From NCBI GenBank assembly GCA_964304625.1, contig OZ199840.1, forward strand, positions 372,001 to 436,000: a stretch of 64,000 nucleotides of DNA, written 5' to 3'. Shown one piece after another: positions 12,390 to 25,090 of the stretch (position 1 is its first letter; each line of letters begins with the position of its first letter). This DNA is from Kudoa neothunni (lineage: Eukaryota > Cnidaria). Both the position numbers and the translations under genes were made by a program. The notes under the pieces are model-generated. The model saw only the letters and a program-made list of their open reading frames with translations. It searched no databases and was not told the origin of the DNA.

Positions 12390-12709
12390 ATTCGTATAGC
12401 GGGATTTTAGGATAAATGGGGTTCGACTTTATATATAAAAGTAATTATTTTAGAATAATTAGAACTTATTATTTTATGTCTTTAAGGCTGCATTAGAAAA
12501 AATATTCAGATTACGCTTTCCGAGGTCCTTCCGCATTGGTACAATAAACAGAAGGGGCATGTGTCTATTTAGACATGATTTTTGTCTCGAGGAAACTTAT
12601 CCATTTAATACATGACTGGAACAATACTAAATACTCTCTATAATAAATAGTATTACCGTTATTTTTCTAAAGTTTAATATTTTACTTCCATATTACCCCA
12701 AAAAACAAT

Positions 12710-15700
12710 GTAATGAGGGAAAAGTTTTGTTCCATTAAAAGTTCTAATTAATTTACCACACCAATATGAGCTAGATTTCAAAAAATGGTTTATATTAATA
12801 TTTCAATAACTTGAAAGATTGTTGTCTAGTGTAAGCTTTGCCATCTGTCAATGAATGAATCATTATATCCGTAAATGAGTGAAATTCGGGTCAATTGTAT
12901 TCCGAACCATCAATTGGTAGTTCATTTAATTTTCAATCATGAAAATAGCTGGATTTATTCACCTTGTTTTAGGTACCTCTTCGTGAGTTAATTTTAATAC
13001 TAATGTAAGTTTAGGTGTTTTAATATCCGGCACAATCAATACTCCTGCAGCTCAAGGTCCTCAAGCTGCAAGCTGCGCCTTCAGATTCAGTACCAACGAA
13101 AACACTGAAATATCAGATCGTGAAAGATGCAGCTACTAGCTCGGACCAAATTAAAATCAAACCTTGAAGGCTCTGGTTATGAAAGGAACAAATTTTGTCG
13201 TATAATGCGATCTAACGAAGCAGAAATTACAAAGGCTGCCACTCCTGCAAATACGCCAGCTACATTTATAAGCATCGCTGCCTGCAGTGCTACCTCTGCT
13301 GACGCTTCTGATCAATGTGTTATCACTTGTAACACTGATGAGAATAAAATACCCTATGAAAAACTATCACCAAGAACTAAATACATATTCGGTCTATGTT
13401 GGCACTGCAGCAACTACTATTAAAAGCATAGATCACGGACCTGAAGCAAAAGTATTCGGATATTTCAATACGTGAGTCAATTTATTTAATATTAAAATAA
13501 TTTGGATTTAGCATTGTTGGCTAATCCACAAATTACCGTGTCTACAGAAACTAATAAGCTGAAATTCGTAGCAAAAACTTGCGCACCTGTAGATTGTCCT
13601 ATTTATTATAGAGATATTAAATATGTAAATGGTAACAAAGGGACAGATTGTAATAATGATAATACAGCAAACACAGTTGATTTTGATTTATTGTTACCTC
13701 ATTACGAAATAAGATGCGAAAATTATCCTAGTTTCTTTTACAACATGCCCAACCAATATATGAAGAAAAACATAGCCATTTATAAGCCTCAGTTTTATAT
13801 TGTATACAAAACTGAAGGAAAAAATCGGAATTAAATTCACTAATTCGCTTTCATCTGAAATATGCTTGTTCAGTCTTAAAAATGGTCAAAGTGAAGGAAA
13901 TACTGCAAAATATACGTCCGTTTTGTGGCGGAACCGACAAGAGTTGTTACGCACCTTGTAAGTACGTCGAACTGAATGGCACTGCGGGAAAAAATATTTA
14001 TAGAATTTTAATCAAAACAAGGCATCACGATATAGAAGCTACAGATGGTGATTTAAAAGGTTACGAACAAATTAAATTTGGTAATCCTTAGATTAATATT
14101 CATTTTGTATTATTTTCATTAGCCATTAATGAATCAGGTGAAGGTTTGCTTTCGGCGTATACTAAGGATGGTGTTACGTTTGGTGGTACCCTCATTTAAA
14201 GGAACTACTAGTCCACAAATTACTTCATGTACTCTTAAGCATTTTTTGGCGGACACAATCGCATCAGGTTCTCCATATGAAACAACATGCGACAGTAACA
14301 CTTCCCTGCAAAGTTCCTCTGGAAATAAATGCAAAACTGAATGTACATCATTTGGTGATTCAAAGACTTACAGCAGGAAAGCCATACATGATTCAGATCA
14401 CATTTGAAGGAATTAATGATCCAAATAGTTTTGCTGAAAATATATTCATAAGAACAAGTAAATCAATATATTTCGTTGTTTTTTAATTCTCGCTTAAATA
14501 AGACACATTTAAACGACACAACACACCTCGCGATTATTGTTTTAAATAAGCAAATAATGTTTTTTTTCAATAACGGATCCCATATTTATTTAAAAAAATG
14601 ACGAATTATATAGAAAAAAGGAGACAACAAAGAATATGGAGCTACTGATCCTACGAAGACAGACACGACAGTCTCTCTTACACCTATAGCTACCGCCATA
14701 ACTGATGCTAATCAAAAGAATACTGAACCTACCTGTGAGTATTTAATAAGTCTGACCGGATTAGATAGCTTTTTCCCACGCGAAATGTAATGGCAACACC
14801 CCATGTAGAGGAATTTGTAGTGAACAAGTTACGATAGAAGACCTCGAGCCAAACAAACGTGTATGACATCAGAGTGATCGCACATAAGGATTACGGAATA
14901 AAAGATTACACAGATATACGAACAGGTTATTGAAGTTTATAATTTACTCTTTAAATTTTTTAATAGCGTTAACAACATTAACGATAACACACAAGATCAC
15001 ATTGGATGGTTTGTCATTGAAGGCACGATTAAATTCCGTGGATCCAACTGCAACTTGTAGTTATGTCGTACAAAAGAAGACTGCGTAACGATTACACAGA
15101 CTATTACACATGTCCTGTGGTATCGAAAGTAACGACACCTGTTACCGCCCCAGTGGTACCACCACCCCCTTCAGTTGCTCCTCCCAGTTTAAGTTCAGCA
15201 GGTCCTCAACATAGCTAGAATTGTTGTGCCAATGGTAGCAGATGGTGGCCCAATGACAGCAGCGGAAATCTTCTGTTCCGGGTACTCCAGATACACAGCC
15301 TGCTGAGGCTACCAACAGCATTAACACCTGTTCTTCAAATCCCCTTTGCAGTTCCATAACATTTCCCGAGTATGAAGCAGCAAATACATACAAAATTTTA
15401 GTCACAGCTATCGGAAAATCTTCACAACAAGAGCATATCATAGAACCAAGTACTACATTTTAATGCTTCAATTTAATGTCTCTATTAAGAATTTTTTAAA
15501 CGAAACTTATATTAGGTGCACCACAAGTAAACCCCAACTGACTCCTCAAAGTTGATAATCAGTCGTCATTACACGTGATGGGAACAGTTTCATTGTAACC
15601 ACCACACTTCCATCCAGTATGAACGATTAAATCAAAATGCAGATGGGAGTTACGTAATAGCAGTGTCAAGTCTAATGCTGTAGTAAAATCTTGCATGGGA

Positions 15701-16250
15701 AGAAGCGTAGACAGATGTACTGCCTTTGTGACCTGTAAAGAATTCAAAATAGATAATTTACCTGATGGAAATAACTATTATTTGACTGTTTACAATGCTC
15801 AAGATAATAATATTTTCGGTGGTGCTGACATTCAACAAGGTATATTATTTGTTCACAGTGTGATTTAATGTTATATATCGTAGGAGCAAAGAGTAGTTCA
15901 GGGTGAGCTTAATAATATGTTTTTATCAAATTTAACATTTTTTTAGGGATAAAACCAAACTTATGTAAACATTTTTAAGTGCTGATATTTGAATTAACTG
16001 ATTTTAGAATCATTATTGCATGTGTTGCTTGTGGTTGTGGTTATTGCAATAGTTGGCATCGTGGTATTGAAGAAGAAAAGAGATTAAATTAATTTTTGTT
16101 AATTATAGTTAATAGGTTAGTATTTATAATAGAAATTTTTCGACTACGTAACATTATTTTATATTTTAAGTCATTAGTTGAATTCGTTGTTTTTAGAATT
16201 TCGCCTGCGGCTTTAGAGAGAAAATAGGATTTCCAAAGTTTATTTTTTAT
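12710..16250 (+). repeat. Duplicated segment D1, copy b
   Basis: Direct repeat of 3,775-7,145, including 5' flank, all exons and introns, and 3' flank. It is about 170 bp longer, mainly because the fourth intron has grown (about 178 bp here against 63 bp). Confidence 0.85.
12939..16087 (+). pseudogene. Decayed duplicate of gene A
   Basis: Starts with the same signal peptide (ATG at 12939, MKIAGFIHLVLG...) and ends with the same transmembrane helix and basic tail (stop at 16085-16087). Every exon of gene A has a clear counterpart and the splice sites are mostly retained, for example the donors after 'AAATTTG' and 'GAACAA'. The reading frame is interrupted many times, roughly once per exon or more, often by one-base differences in short homopolymers. 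It looks like a pseudogene of recent origin; the density of one-base changes also leaves room for low-quality assembly. Intron 4 has gained about 115 bp of unrelated AT-rich sequence. Confidence 0.8.
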
Positions 16251-18180
16251 GGTTATGTGATGTTAAAAATTTTTTCTTCGTTTTATTAATGATTCGAAAT
16301 TATCTTGTTGACTCTAATGTTTTAGTTATTATTAATTTCAAGTCTAATTAAACTACTATTAATAAATTTTCAGGTTAAAATATTAATATCGTGAGCTTGA
16401 CTCTATTGTAAAAACCTATTATAATAAACTTAAGTAAATTCTTATTATTCCAAAATAAAATTTGTAACATCAATATAAAATCAATCTCCTTACATAACAT
16501 TGTCTACGTTACGATAATTAATGAATCTTCAAATAATCGCGGTGCATCATTTTAATAATTTTTAAGTTTTTTATCTATTTTTTGAATTTGTAATGAAAAT
16601 TTGTAGAGAAAGTTGTTAAATGGCAAAATTATATTATTTTCATGTGGAACATAGAATTATGAAAAATTAATTTATACATAATAAATGAAAGATGAGTATT
16701 CACATTTTCAAATTTGCTTATTGATATTTGACTTCCATGGAAGAATAGAAATTTTTTCATAACAGAACTTTTTTTTAATATTCTAAATACAATAGGTGAC
16801 GGGTGGTTTGTTATCCCATTGGGACCAAAAAAAAGTACAAAACCAGCACGTATTGTGCGTGTCGTTCGTAATTTCTAAGATTGAGCGCACTATATTACGG
16901 AGGAAGAATGCTATAAATAAAGGCAATGTCTATTTGCCCGACAAATCAGTTTCTTGATCTTTTTGCTTTTTTAAGAATTTTAAAAAGAAAAATAAGGTCT
17001 GTCGGTTTATGTTTGTTAGATTACAACGTTTAAAGCCACATTCAACATGTTAGTGGTCCCAGATGGGAAGTATTACCGACGTAGCTTGATTACGGTATTC
17101 AGATTTTATTATTTTACTTTACATTGTATTGATATATTTTTTCGTGGAAATTTATCAACAAATTTATTAATTAACCATAGTATCTATGTAAAATTGTAAC
17201 GTTGTATTTTATGAATCTTGTAACCAGGATAGCGTAGTTATACGTTCGCAATGAACAGCATCGAATGTAATGTAGAAAATAGCGGGGTGTTAACACTAAA
17301 GAGAATAGTTTTTTTAACGCCGTTTATACGTTTTGTCGCTTTTCAGAGTTGAGGATGAGAATCTAACAGTTTGAATTTCAGGACAAAAATAATATTTCCG
17401 TATTAAATTGCAAAGTTATTGAGAGTGCACGAAACGATGTGATCGGGTATTATAATATCACATGAGATTATATTTGTAAATATTATTTGATGATTAAATA
17501 CCATTTCTTTGGTAAGTAGCATTAGTTATCAGAAGATTGATTTGTTCAGAAGTAGACTTTTTAAATTTTGGGATTTTTTCATATTTTATTTTTTAAAACA
17601 TTGTTATATTATTCGTTCTCATTTTATTTTGTAAAATAATTAACATTCTAAGAGTAACTTTGTCTGCTGCTCGGACATATTTATGAATTCTCTTATCAAT
17701 AATTAATAAAAATTTTCCTCAAAATTAATGTCCTTGTTCACTTGATGATCCTGTTTTTTATAATCCGTCTGCATCCACGACCGTCATTCAACATACGTGA
17801 ATAAAGGCACACAGCTTCTTGCATATTTGAAAGTCGGTAAAGCGAATCGAAATGCATTTGGAGCACTCGAATATGGGATCATCATGGTTTTCACTATTAT
17901 ATTATTCCATATATTTTAAAATAAATATTTGGTAGAAAATCAAACTGTCCATCAAAATTTGTTTCCCCGGAAAATCCCGAATTTTTAAAATTGTTTGGGA
18001 TTCGGGACTAGTTGGTCCCAAAATTTGCAAGTCTATTCGGAAGAATCGTTTATAAATTAAATTATAGTAATTTTAATAAGTTTCAATAATTATGTTTTAT
18101 ACTTAGAAAGTTGTTGACAAAAATTATGATATCTAACACGTAAACAACATATAAATTCAGCGTTCAAGAATATTCCATCA
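16251..18180. other. Long AT-rich spacer
   Basis: No gene recognised. Small GC-richer patches at about 16,795-16,900 and 17,760-17,900 suggest repeat debris. A weak stem, CCCGAAT...ATTCGGG, sits near 17,970-18,005. Confidence 0.4.
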
Positions 18181-18189
18181 TAATTGATA

Positions 18190-18520
18190 CACATTCAAAC
18201 CCCGTTTATCCGAAAATGTTGGAGCCTCGCATTTTCCTTTGGGAACCGACATTTCGGTTACACGACGTTCGTCGAATGCGCATGTGCAGTGGGAAAAATT
18301 GTAGGTTGGTTACATATTTTTACTTTTCATTATTCAATGTTTGTTTTATATTTTTAAAGAAAACTCTACTGTTTATAAGTTGTACTAGTGAAAACAATGT
18401 GAAAATATTAGTTGAAGACACAGTTGTTCTAGATCCAACGTAGTCGGCGCACGCATACTACCGGTATGTGCGACACTAAACGCCGGTGCGCCATGTTAGA
18501 ATGATACATTCTAGATTCTA
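18190..18520. repeat. Possible pogo-type terminal sequence and hairpin
   Basis: 'AAACCCCGTTTATCCGAAAA' at about 18,196 resembles the terminal repeats of pogo/Tigger elements (C-C-T-C-G-x-T-T-A-T-C-C-G-A). About 250 bp on, 18,446-18,480 holds an imperfect palindrome (CGCACGCATAC...GTATGTGCG). No matching opposite terminus was found. The ORF over this stretch is unlikely to be coding. Confidence 0.35.
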
Positions 18521-18776
18521 AAAAATAGATTGATTATTATTATTAATTTTTTTTTATAATTTCTTCCCAATTTGGATATTTTTGATATGTACCCTATAAT
18601 GGTGGTAAGAATAATAAAGTAACAATGAGGAGTATTTTTCCCAGAATTCTCCATAACGATATTTGGAATTTCCTCAATAATTAAAATATGTCATATTCCA
18701 AAAATTTAATATTGATTAATGATTGTTGAAACTCAATAGGACTTAAAAGTGGAGGAGTCATGAGAAAAAAACTGAT

Positions 18777-19219
18777 GTGTGAACATTGTTGAATTAAGTC
18801 GATTCCGTGGATAAATTGGTTTTATGAAGTCACAGATAGTTTATGATTAAACAGTCCAGTAAATTCCATATTTATATTTTATTACTCATGAAGAGATATA
18901 AGAGAGTTTGTCTTTACCCAAGATTTGTTCGTTCATCGTGAGATATGGTTTTCATTTTGAACATAAAATATTATATTTATCTATGTTCCGTTATTTTTAT
19001 TAATCAAACATAAACTTAAATTGAATAAATAAATAAAGAACATATGTATCAAAAAAATGAATGTATGTGGCCCTTTTAACCAGACTCTAATCCAGACTTC
19101 ATGGCATTTTTTATCCGAAAATTCCAGCAGAGTTGTTGCGGATTGTGATTGCTGAAATTTCGGTTAAAACGAAATTTTTTATTTAAAATCTACATCGTTT
19201 TCAAATAAATTTAAAAAAT
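18777..19219 (+). repeat. Dispersed repeat R1, copy 2
   Basis: Direct-orientation match to 11,954-12,389 over its whole length with scattered substitutions and short indels, beginning TGTGAACATTGTTGAATTAA. Confidence 0.75.
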
Positions 19220-19934
19220 TTTTAGCTTACTTTTATGGAGTTATCTACAGAATAAAAAACCATCAAGCGCCAAACACTATTTAACGTTCATTTGTAGGGT
19301 TAGACGAAAATTACTCAAAGAGAGCGCTTGTCAAATGGTTAGCTCGATTCTCATTTTTTTAACAACACAAGGTTCTCTACTTCTTTGGGGTTTCTCTGTA
19401 ATTTTTCGAAAACGTATTACAATATGCTAAGCGCAAAATGAACAATGATTTCTAATACTACGAATCCTGTACACATGGATTAAATAATTAAAATGGATAC
19501 GTTCAATTTTTTCTATGAACTGAAAAATAATTCTGACGATTTAATCGATTATTAGGAAACTATAACGCATATTAATTACATAATTAGGCAGCCTAATTTA
19601 ATTTTTTGTTAAAATAAAAAAAATGCTAGGGTCGAAATTGACTCCATTTAGGAGCGTACGTCATTTTTTCGAGCAACGTCCCGTATGGGCTACAAGACGT
19701 TTGAAGACACTTCTCTTACAGCTATTATTGTAGAGAAAGAAAAATGACAAGGTTGAGAAAAAAAATTGTTTTTTGTTATTGCTCTCGACGTGCTTCCGCT
19801 ATCGGCATTCGGTAAGAAAAGTTGGTTTAATTGCAGTATACGTGTTGGACCTTGGGCGAAAAAATTCACACTCGTTAAAAATCCTAAAGAATATTTAAAC
19901 AGTATATAAATTCAGTATATATTTACAAAAGGTG
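19220..19934. other. Spacer with possible piggyBac-like motif
   Basis: No gene seen. 'GGGTCGAAATTGACTCC' at about 19,629 is an imperfect palindrome reminiscent of the subterminal motif of the piggyBac elements in this window, but the case is weak. Confidence 0.3.
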
Positions 19935-20478
19935 CTAATTTCTTTTACGAGGTATTTTCTTCAATACAAGAAATCGGTTATGTATTCAGCAAGACGGTCT
20001 GGATTTTTATTGGGTCGCGTTTCTATATTTGCGCTTGAAAGTACCCCATGTTGCCTCTATTTTATTCGTGTGGACGCCTTCATCAGAAAACAAATCGGCG
20101 CTTATGAATTAACGGTTCCGTGTGTAAATCCTAATGTTTCCATGCGGTTGTATCCACCTCAACCATCAGTCCCAAATAATGGAACCTTCCTCGACATTCT
20201 CGCATATGATTTCTTCTGGGATTACTGCGATTTCTTTCTTGAAGTATCTTGTTCCCACAATTATCATCTTCGTCTATTTCCCGAATCATCTGATACTGTT
20301 GATTTCGAAGGATACACCCACATCATATTTTCTCTTTGTTATGGCGGTTTCATCGATTTTAACCACAATGCCTTTCCCACAAATTTTTGAAAACTCTTGA
20401 TCCAATATTCGAAGCCATCAGGTCTTTTAGCATGTTTTTCCAACCACATATTGTAGAATACGATGAGATATCCAAATG
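19935..20478 (-). mobile_element. Merlin (IS1016/ISXO2-like) transposase remnant
   Basis: The minus strand, read from about 20,478, encodes the three catalytic regions of a Merlin-type DDE transposase: 'KGIVVKIDETAITKRKYDVG' (first D; compare V-x-I-D-E-S-x-x-x-K-R-K-Y), then a segment ending 'EGSIIWD' (second D, in the I-I-x-D-x-W-x-x-Y motif), then 'GVHTNKIEATWGTFKRKYRN', the hallmark H-T-N-x-I-E-x-x-W with the catalytic E. Upstream 'EKHAKRPDGFEYW' fits the region before the core. The frame is broken by at least four stops or shifts, so the copy is dead. The plus-strand ORF at 19,932-20,390 is its antisense shadow. Terminal repeats were not found. Confidence 0.78.
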
Positions 20479-20489
20479 ATTCTTTAAAC

Positions 20490-21958
20490 TTTCATGTCAT
20501 ATTGGGATGCTGTATTATATAAACAATCACAAGAAAAGAGTTCCATATTGGAATTTTCGATTGTTCAAAAAATAGATCTATTCTTATGTAACGTCGTTTA
20601 GAACATTGTTCGTATTTTATATTGGCACCCATCACCAATATCTTTTCGTAAAATTATGTACATACTTCCATCATAAGAACAAGTGCGGATACTATTTAAT
20701 AAGCTAATATTTTGTAAACATTTAATAGTATAGAATAAATCCTCTCGAAAATATCCATAATCTAACATTTTTATTCTAAAAAATATTTTCTAAAGTGAAT
20801 ATTGCTTTAAAAAAAGACATTCGCGGGAAAAAACGAACATTCGGTGAAATTAGTGGAGGCCAGACACGTATACTGTAATCTGGCCGAAAAGTTTTGGTTA
20901 AACTATAGTATCTGTGTCTGTGTATGAACTTCGGGCGGTATCAGGCACGTAATCGAAAATAAAATCGTTTCGTACAATTCGTCCTGTTAACGCACTTCTT
21001 TTTTCGTAAGTTATACATTTTTGTTTTTATCACAAAAAAATAATTGAGATTTTACTAAATTTTAGACAAATAAAAATTAACTTGTAAACCGTGAATAAAT
21101 CCAAAGTCGAGCATATTCGGAAACACGCGAAGTCTTCATGTTGTTGAGAAATACATCAAAAAAAATTTATATTTCTCTATAATTTTAGAATTATTTATTA
21201 TTATTATTCAATAAACGTTTATCAATTTTTTTTATTTGTATCCTGTTAGTAATAAATGTGTAAATGTCCAATCATGTGACATCGGTATTTTAAAAACATA
21301 ACTCTCTGATTTATTCTATTCGCAATTAGAACGAAGATTTTTAGATTTAACGATAACACTTTCCAATGAACTTTTTAGTTTATAAATTTTTGTTTGGTAG
21401 TTTATTCTTGATAAAAATAAATTATGACAAATGTTCGATAATTCAAATATTAGAATTTTTAAATTATTTTATTTAGTTATTTTATACATATATATATATA
21501 TACATTTATTAACTCGTAAAAAAATATTTGACGGGTATTTTTCAAGTAAAATTAACTTTAAACTAGAGTAAGCGGCACAAACAAAAAATTAAAGATTTTA
21601 TTGTAATTAAAGGTAAGTCAATCATAGTGATAATGTATGTTCAGAGCATTTTTTAAACTACCTATCTTAAAAAGATTACAACTAATGTAGGGATAGTACG
21701 CTCTTGGGGGACCTTTTAGATGTGTAGCATTCCTGCAGTACGTAGTAACCATGCTCGCGGCGCATAATGCCAAAAGAATAAGGCGCATAATGCCAAAAGA
21801 ATAATGGTGGCGCGCGGTCGTATATTGTATTTAAAAATTACATTTTCATTCATATATTAATGACTACCGCTAATGTCCAACTTTGCCTGGTAGGTACTAT
21901 GTGATGGAAAATTTTAACTGTAAGTTTTATTTCTGAATGAAGAAATTCTACGATTAAG
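20490..21958. other. AT-rich spacer with small repeats
   Basis: No gene recognised. Contains a short (TA)n run at about 21,488-21,502 and the 23-bp tandem duplication listed separately. Confidence 0.4.
21759..21804. repeat. Perfect 23-bp tandem duplication
   Basis: The unit GGCGCATAATGCCAAAAGA + ATAA occurs twice in a row without mismatch (21,759-21,781 and 21,782-21,804). It sits in a locally GC-rich stretch just upstream of the piggyBac element. Confidence 0.9.
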
Positions 21959-21963
21959 TCAAT

Positions 21964-24085
21964 TTAACCCTCTAATAGATTTGGGGTAAAATAAAACCCC
22001 AACTTTTTCTCTTTCAGAATTAAAGATAAAAATGTTCTATAGTATTTTTACTAAGTTGAGAATTTACTGAAGGGTAAGTTATAAAATATAACGTTCTTAA
22101 TTCTTACCAAAACATTATTAAGTTCATTAGACTCGCGCACATCGCCTCCCCTTCAAAAATGGATTATTTGGATAGCAGCTGCTGTGACATTACAGATATT
22201 TCTAATAGTGAATATGACGATAATTTCACAGAATCCGAAGAAGGATCAGATATTTTGGAGTGTGAACCGTTTGATCAATCTACAGTGAGTAAAGAAAGGA
22301 ATTATAAGGAGTTATCAAAAACTACCAACTTCCAAAGCACCAAAATGTGATATTATGCAGCCGTCACCTGGTCTTACTGCCTATTACACATCAAGAGTCA
22401 AAACCCAACTCGATTGTTTTTATATATTTTTACAAAAGAAATCATTTCGACGATAATAAAATATACTAATTAGTTTGGTACATCGAAACGTGACAATTCG
22501 CATGATGTCGACGAGATTAAATTTAAAGGTTTTGGGGGTATTTTAATTCTTATGGCCATTCATAAAGACCGCGGTGAACCTGTTGGTGAACTTTTTAGTA
22601 CCTCCGAGGGCATGTGTGTTTATAGGCAGTTGTTCAGTTATTAAAAATTTCGTCAGATATCTAGGGCGATTCATTTTTACGACTATAATACTCGAGAGGA
22701 AAGAAAAACGGAGGACGAGTTTTGGTTTTGTGCGATTCGTGACATTTTTAGTATGTGGACAGACATTTTACCAAAATGCTTTGTACCGTTCGAAGATGTC
22801 ACTATCGATGAATAGTTAATGCCATTTAAGGGAAGATGCCCATTCCGGCAGTACATGCCGTTAAAGCCTGCTAAATACGATATAAAATTTTTTTTAGCTG
22901 TGGATCCCGTCGGATGCTATGTGTACAGTGTTGATGTGTATCTTGGTAAAAATGGACTTCGACCCCAAAAATCCGCCAGCGTTGGCGAAAATATCGTTAT
23001 AAAGCTTTGTGAGCCACTTTATTTCTCTGGTGGAAATGTTGTAATGGATAATTTCTTTACGTCATACAATCTAACGAATAAGCTCCTCGAAAAAAATATG
23101 ACTCTGTTGGGTGCTATTCGATATAACAAGCCGGAAATTCCACCTTGTGCTCTGCCATCCAAAACTAAACGTGTTTATAGCAGTCAATATTTGTTCAACG
23201 AGAAACATATGATAACGTCATATGTAAGCAAAAAAAACAAAGCGGTAATATTGTTGTCTTCAGGATCAACGAACGATAGAATTAATGATGATTATAAACG
23301 TAAACCAGAAGTTATTATTCATTATTATTCATTATAATTCAACAAAAGGCGGTGTTGATACTGTGGACCGTATGCTGTCAACCGTTTCTGTTAGACGACA
23401 TAACAGAAGATGGCCTATAGTGGTATTTTTTAATATAGTCGATTTATCACTTGTAAATGCAATGTCCGCATACAACAAAATATTTGTTGGAAATATTATT
23501 CGAAGAAAATTTTTGAAAATAATGACTAAATTGTTATTTGATCCACTTATGGAAAGAAATGTAGCAAATAACAGTTATCAAAAGGCCTTCGTTCTGCACT
23601 GCACAACAACCCAATACACCGAACTCCCCAAGTAAATTGTCAAGGTACGAATTTTGCCCCAGGAAGTTAGATAAAAAACAAACAATGTTTGTTTCAAATG
23701 TAGTAGATACTGTTGCAAAAACCATGTATTAAACGTTTGCAATTATTGTTGTCATTAATTCTTCTCATTTTATAATTCTTATAAATTGATTTAGCAATTA
23801 ATTATAATTTCATTTTTACTAACAAAGATGTTTGCTATGATGCACAATAAAAAACTATCCATTACGTTTAAATTAGAGCAGCGATTTTTAACGATGTTAG
23901 TTGTCGTAGGGTTATAGGGATTATTTATTTATTTTCAACTGATTCTGACACTATATTTATTCTATCTTGTATAATTTCAAAAATTTATAGTTTTTTCTTG
24001 CATATGGAATGAAAAAAACGTGGGGTATTTTTTTACCCCAAAATCCATCGGAGTTAAGTCGATTTTAAGTACACTAGAGTGTTAA
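21964..24085 (+). mobile_element. piggyBac transposon, nearly complete
   Basis: Bounded by TTAA at 21,964-21,967 and 24,082-24,085, the target site used by piggyBac. The termini just inside are CCCTCTA (left) and CACTCTA (right, reverse complement). Each end carries a G4/C4 palindrome: 21,983-22,000 and 24,022-24,039. The coding region starts at the ATG at 22,159 with an acidic N-terminus, and the DDE domain (DDE_Tnp_1_7 type) runs about 22,500-23,640: 'DEFWFCAIRDIF', 'MPFKGRCPFRQYMPLKP', 'VVMDNFFTSYNL' (catalytic D), 'GGVDTVDRML'. The end keeps part of the C-terminal cysteine-rich domain ('RYEFCPRK'). There are about five stops or shifts, including a stop just before the 'LMPFKGR' segment, so it cannot make transposase; the intact ends could still be mobilised in trans. 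Confidence 0.88.
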
Positions 24086-25090
24086 TTGGTACGTTAAAAA
24101 TTTTAAGTTTTACTTTTCTATTTTAATTGTTGCATTTTAAAGCCCGTCGTTATTTTTGCAATATGACGATTTGGAGAAACAAAATTATGCTCGCACATTC
24201 CATTCAAATATAAATAGAGGTATTGAGGGAAATTTATGAGTATTTTTAAATTTATTTTACAAATTATGACCAAAAATATAAGGACATTAATTTTATGAGC
24301 AATTTAATTAACTATTCAAGTTCATTTATTTACTAAACAAAATCATTAAGTAACTTAAATAGGATTTCCAGTCCTTTTCAAAATCTTACGATAAAAATTA
24401 ATCCTTCTAGTTATAAAATGTATTACCACTCTAAAAACGATACAAAAAATAAAATCGACCTAAGATGCGTCGGAAACAAAAATATTAATTGTTACTCCTT
24501 TTTTCAATTTTATAAAGGATGTTAATGAGGTTTTAATAATCTGTGAGATGTAACTTTCGTATTTACTATTTTAACATAATTTCCCAATTTTTAAATGACT
24601 GAAATCTTTCTTTTTAACAGAAATATATAAATTAAATTATCAAAATATTATTAAATCTAAAATGTGAAAATGTTTTTGGTTTGAAAAATTATAGTCATGC
24701 TTAAATATCAACTGGTTTTCTTGAAGGAGTGCACCCTTCTAAAAATATACGTACTGTTTAATTGGTCTAAAAAAATTCCTTAAAATGTTAAGTTTATACA
24801 TTTCTAACCAGGGGAATTGTTAAAAAATTATATTCTTTTAAATTAAAGTTATCATTGATACTTGGAAATATTTATATGATATGAAAACGAAGTTGAAGAG
24901 GAAAACAATATCCGGAATACGATAAGGATAAAATTTTATACACAAACACTTATTATATCGTACAAATTCATTCTTAATAGCGCGCGTTTTAGTAAATTAC
25001 TGCAAAGTTTTTGCAATCAACAAGTTGAATTAATTTCTGTAACTTCTATTGTGTTATTCATAATGTAATATTTTTTTGGGTCAGTAATTC
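24086..25090. other. AT-rich spacer / possible hAT 5' region
   Basis: No gene recognised. The left terminus of the hAT element that follows should lie here but was not identified; 'CAGGGGAATTG' at about 24,810 is a weak candidate. Confidence 0.35.

Noticed and set aside
19932-20390. 152-codon plus ORF as a host gene
   Set aside because: The opposite strand carries the Merlin catalytic blocks, which explains the open frame.
22159-22350. Acidic Ser/Glu-rich ORF as a separate gene
   Set aside because: Position, strand and composition fit the usual acidic N-terminus of the piggyBac transposase that follows.
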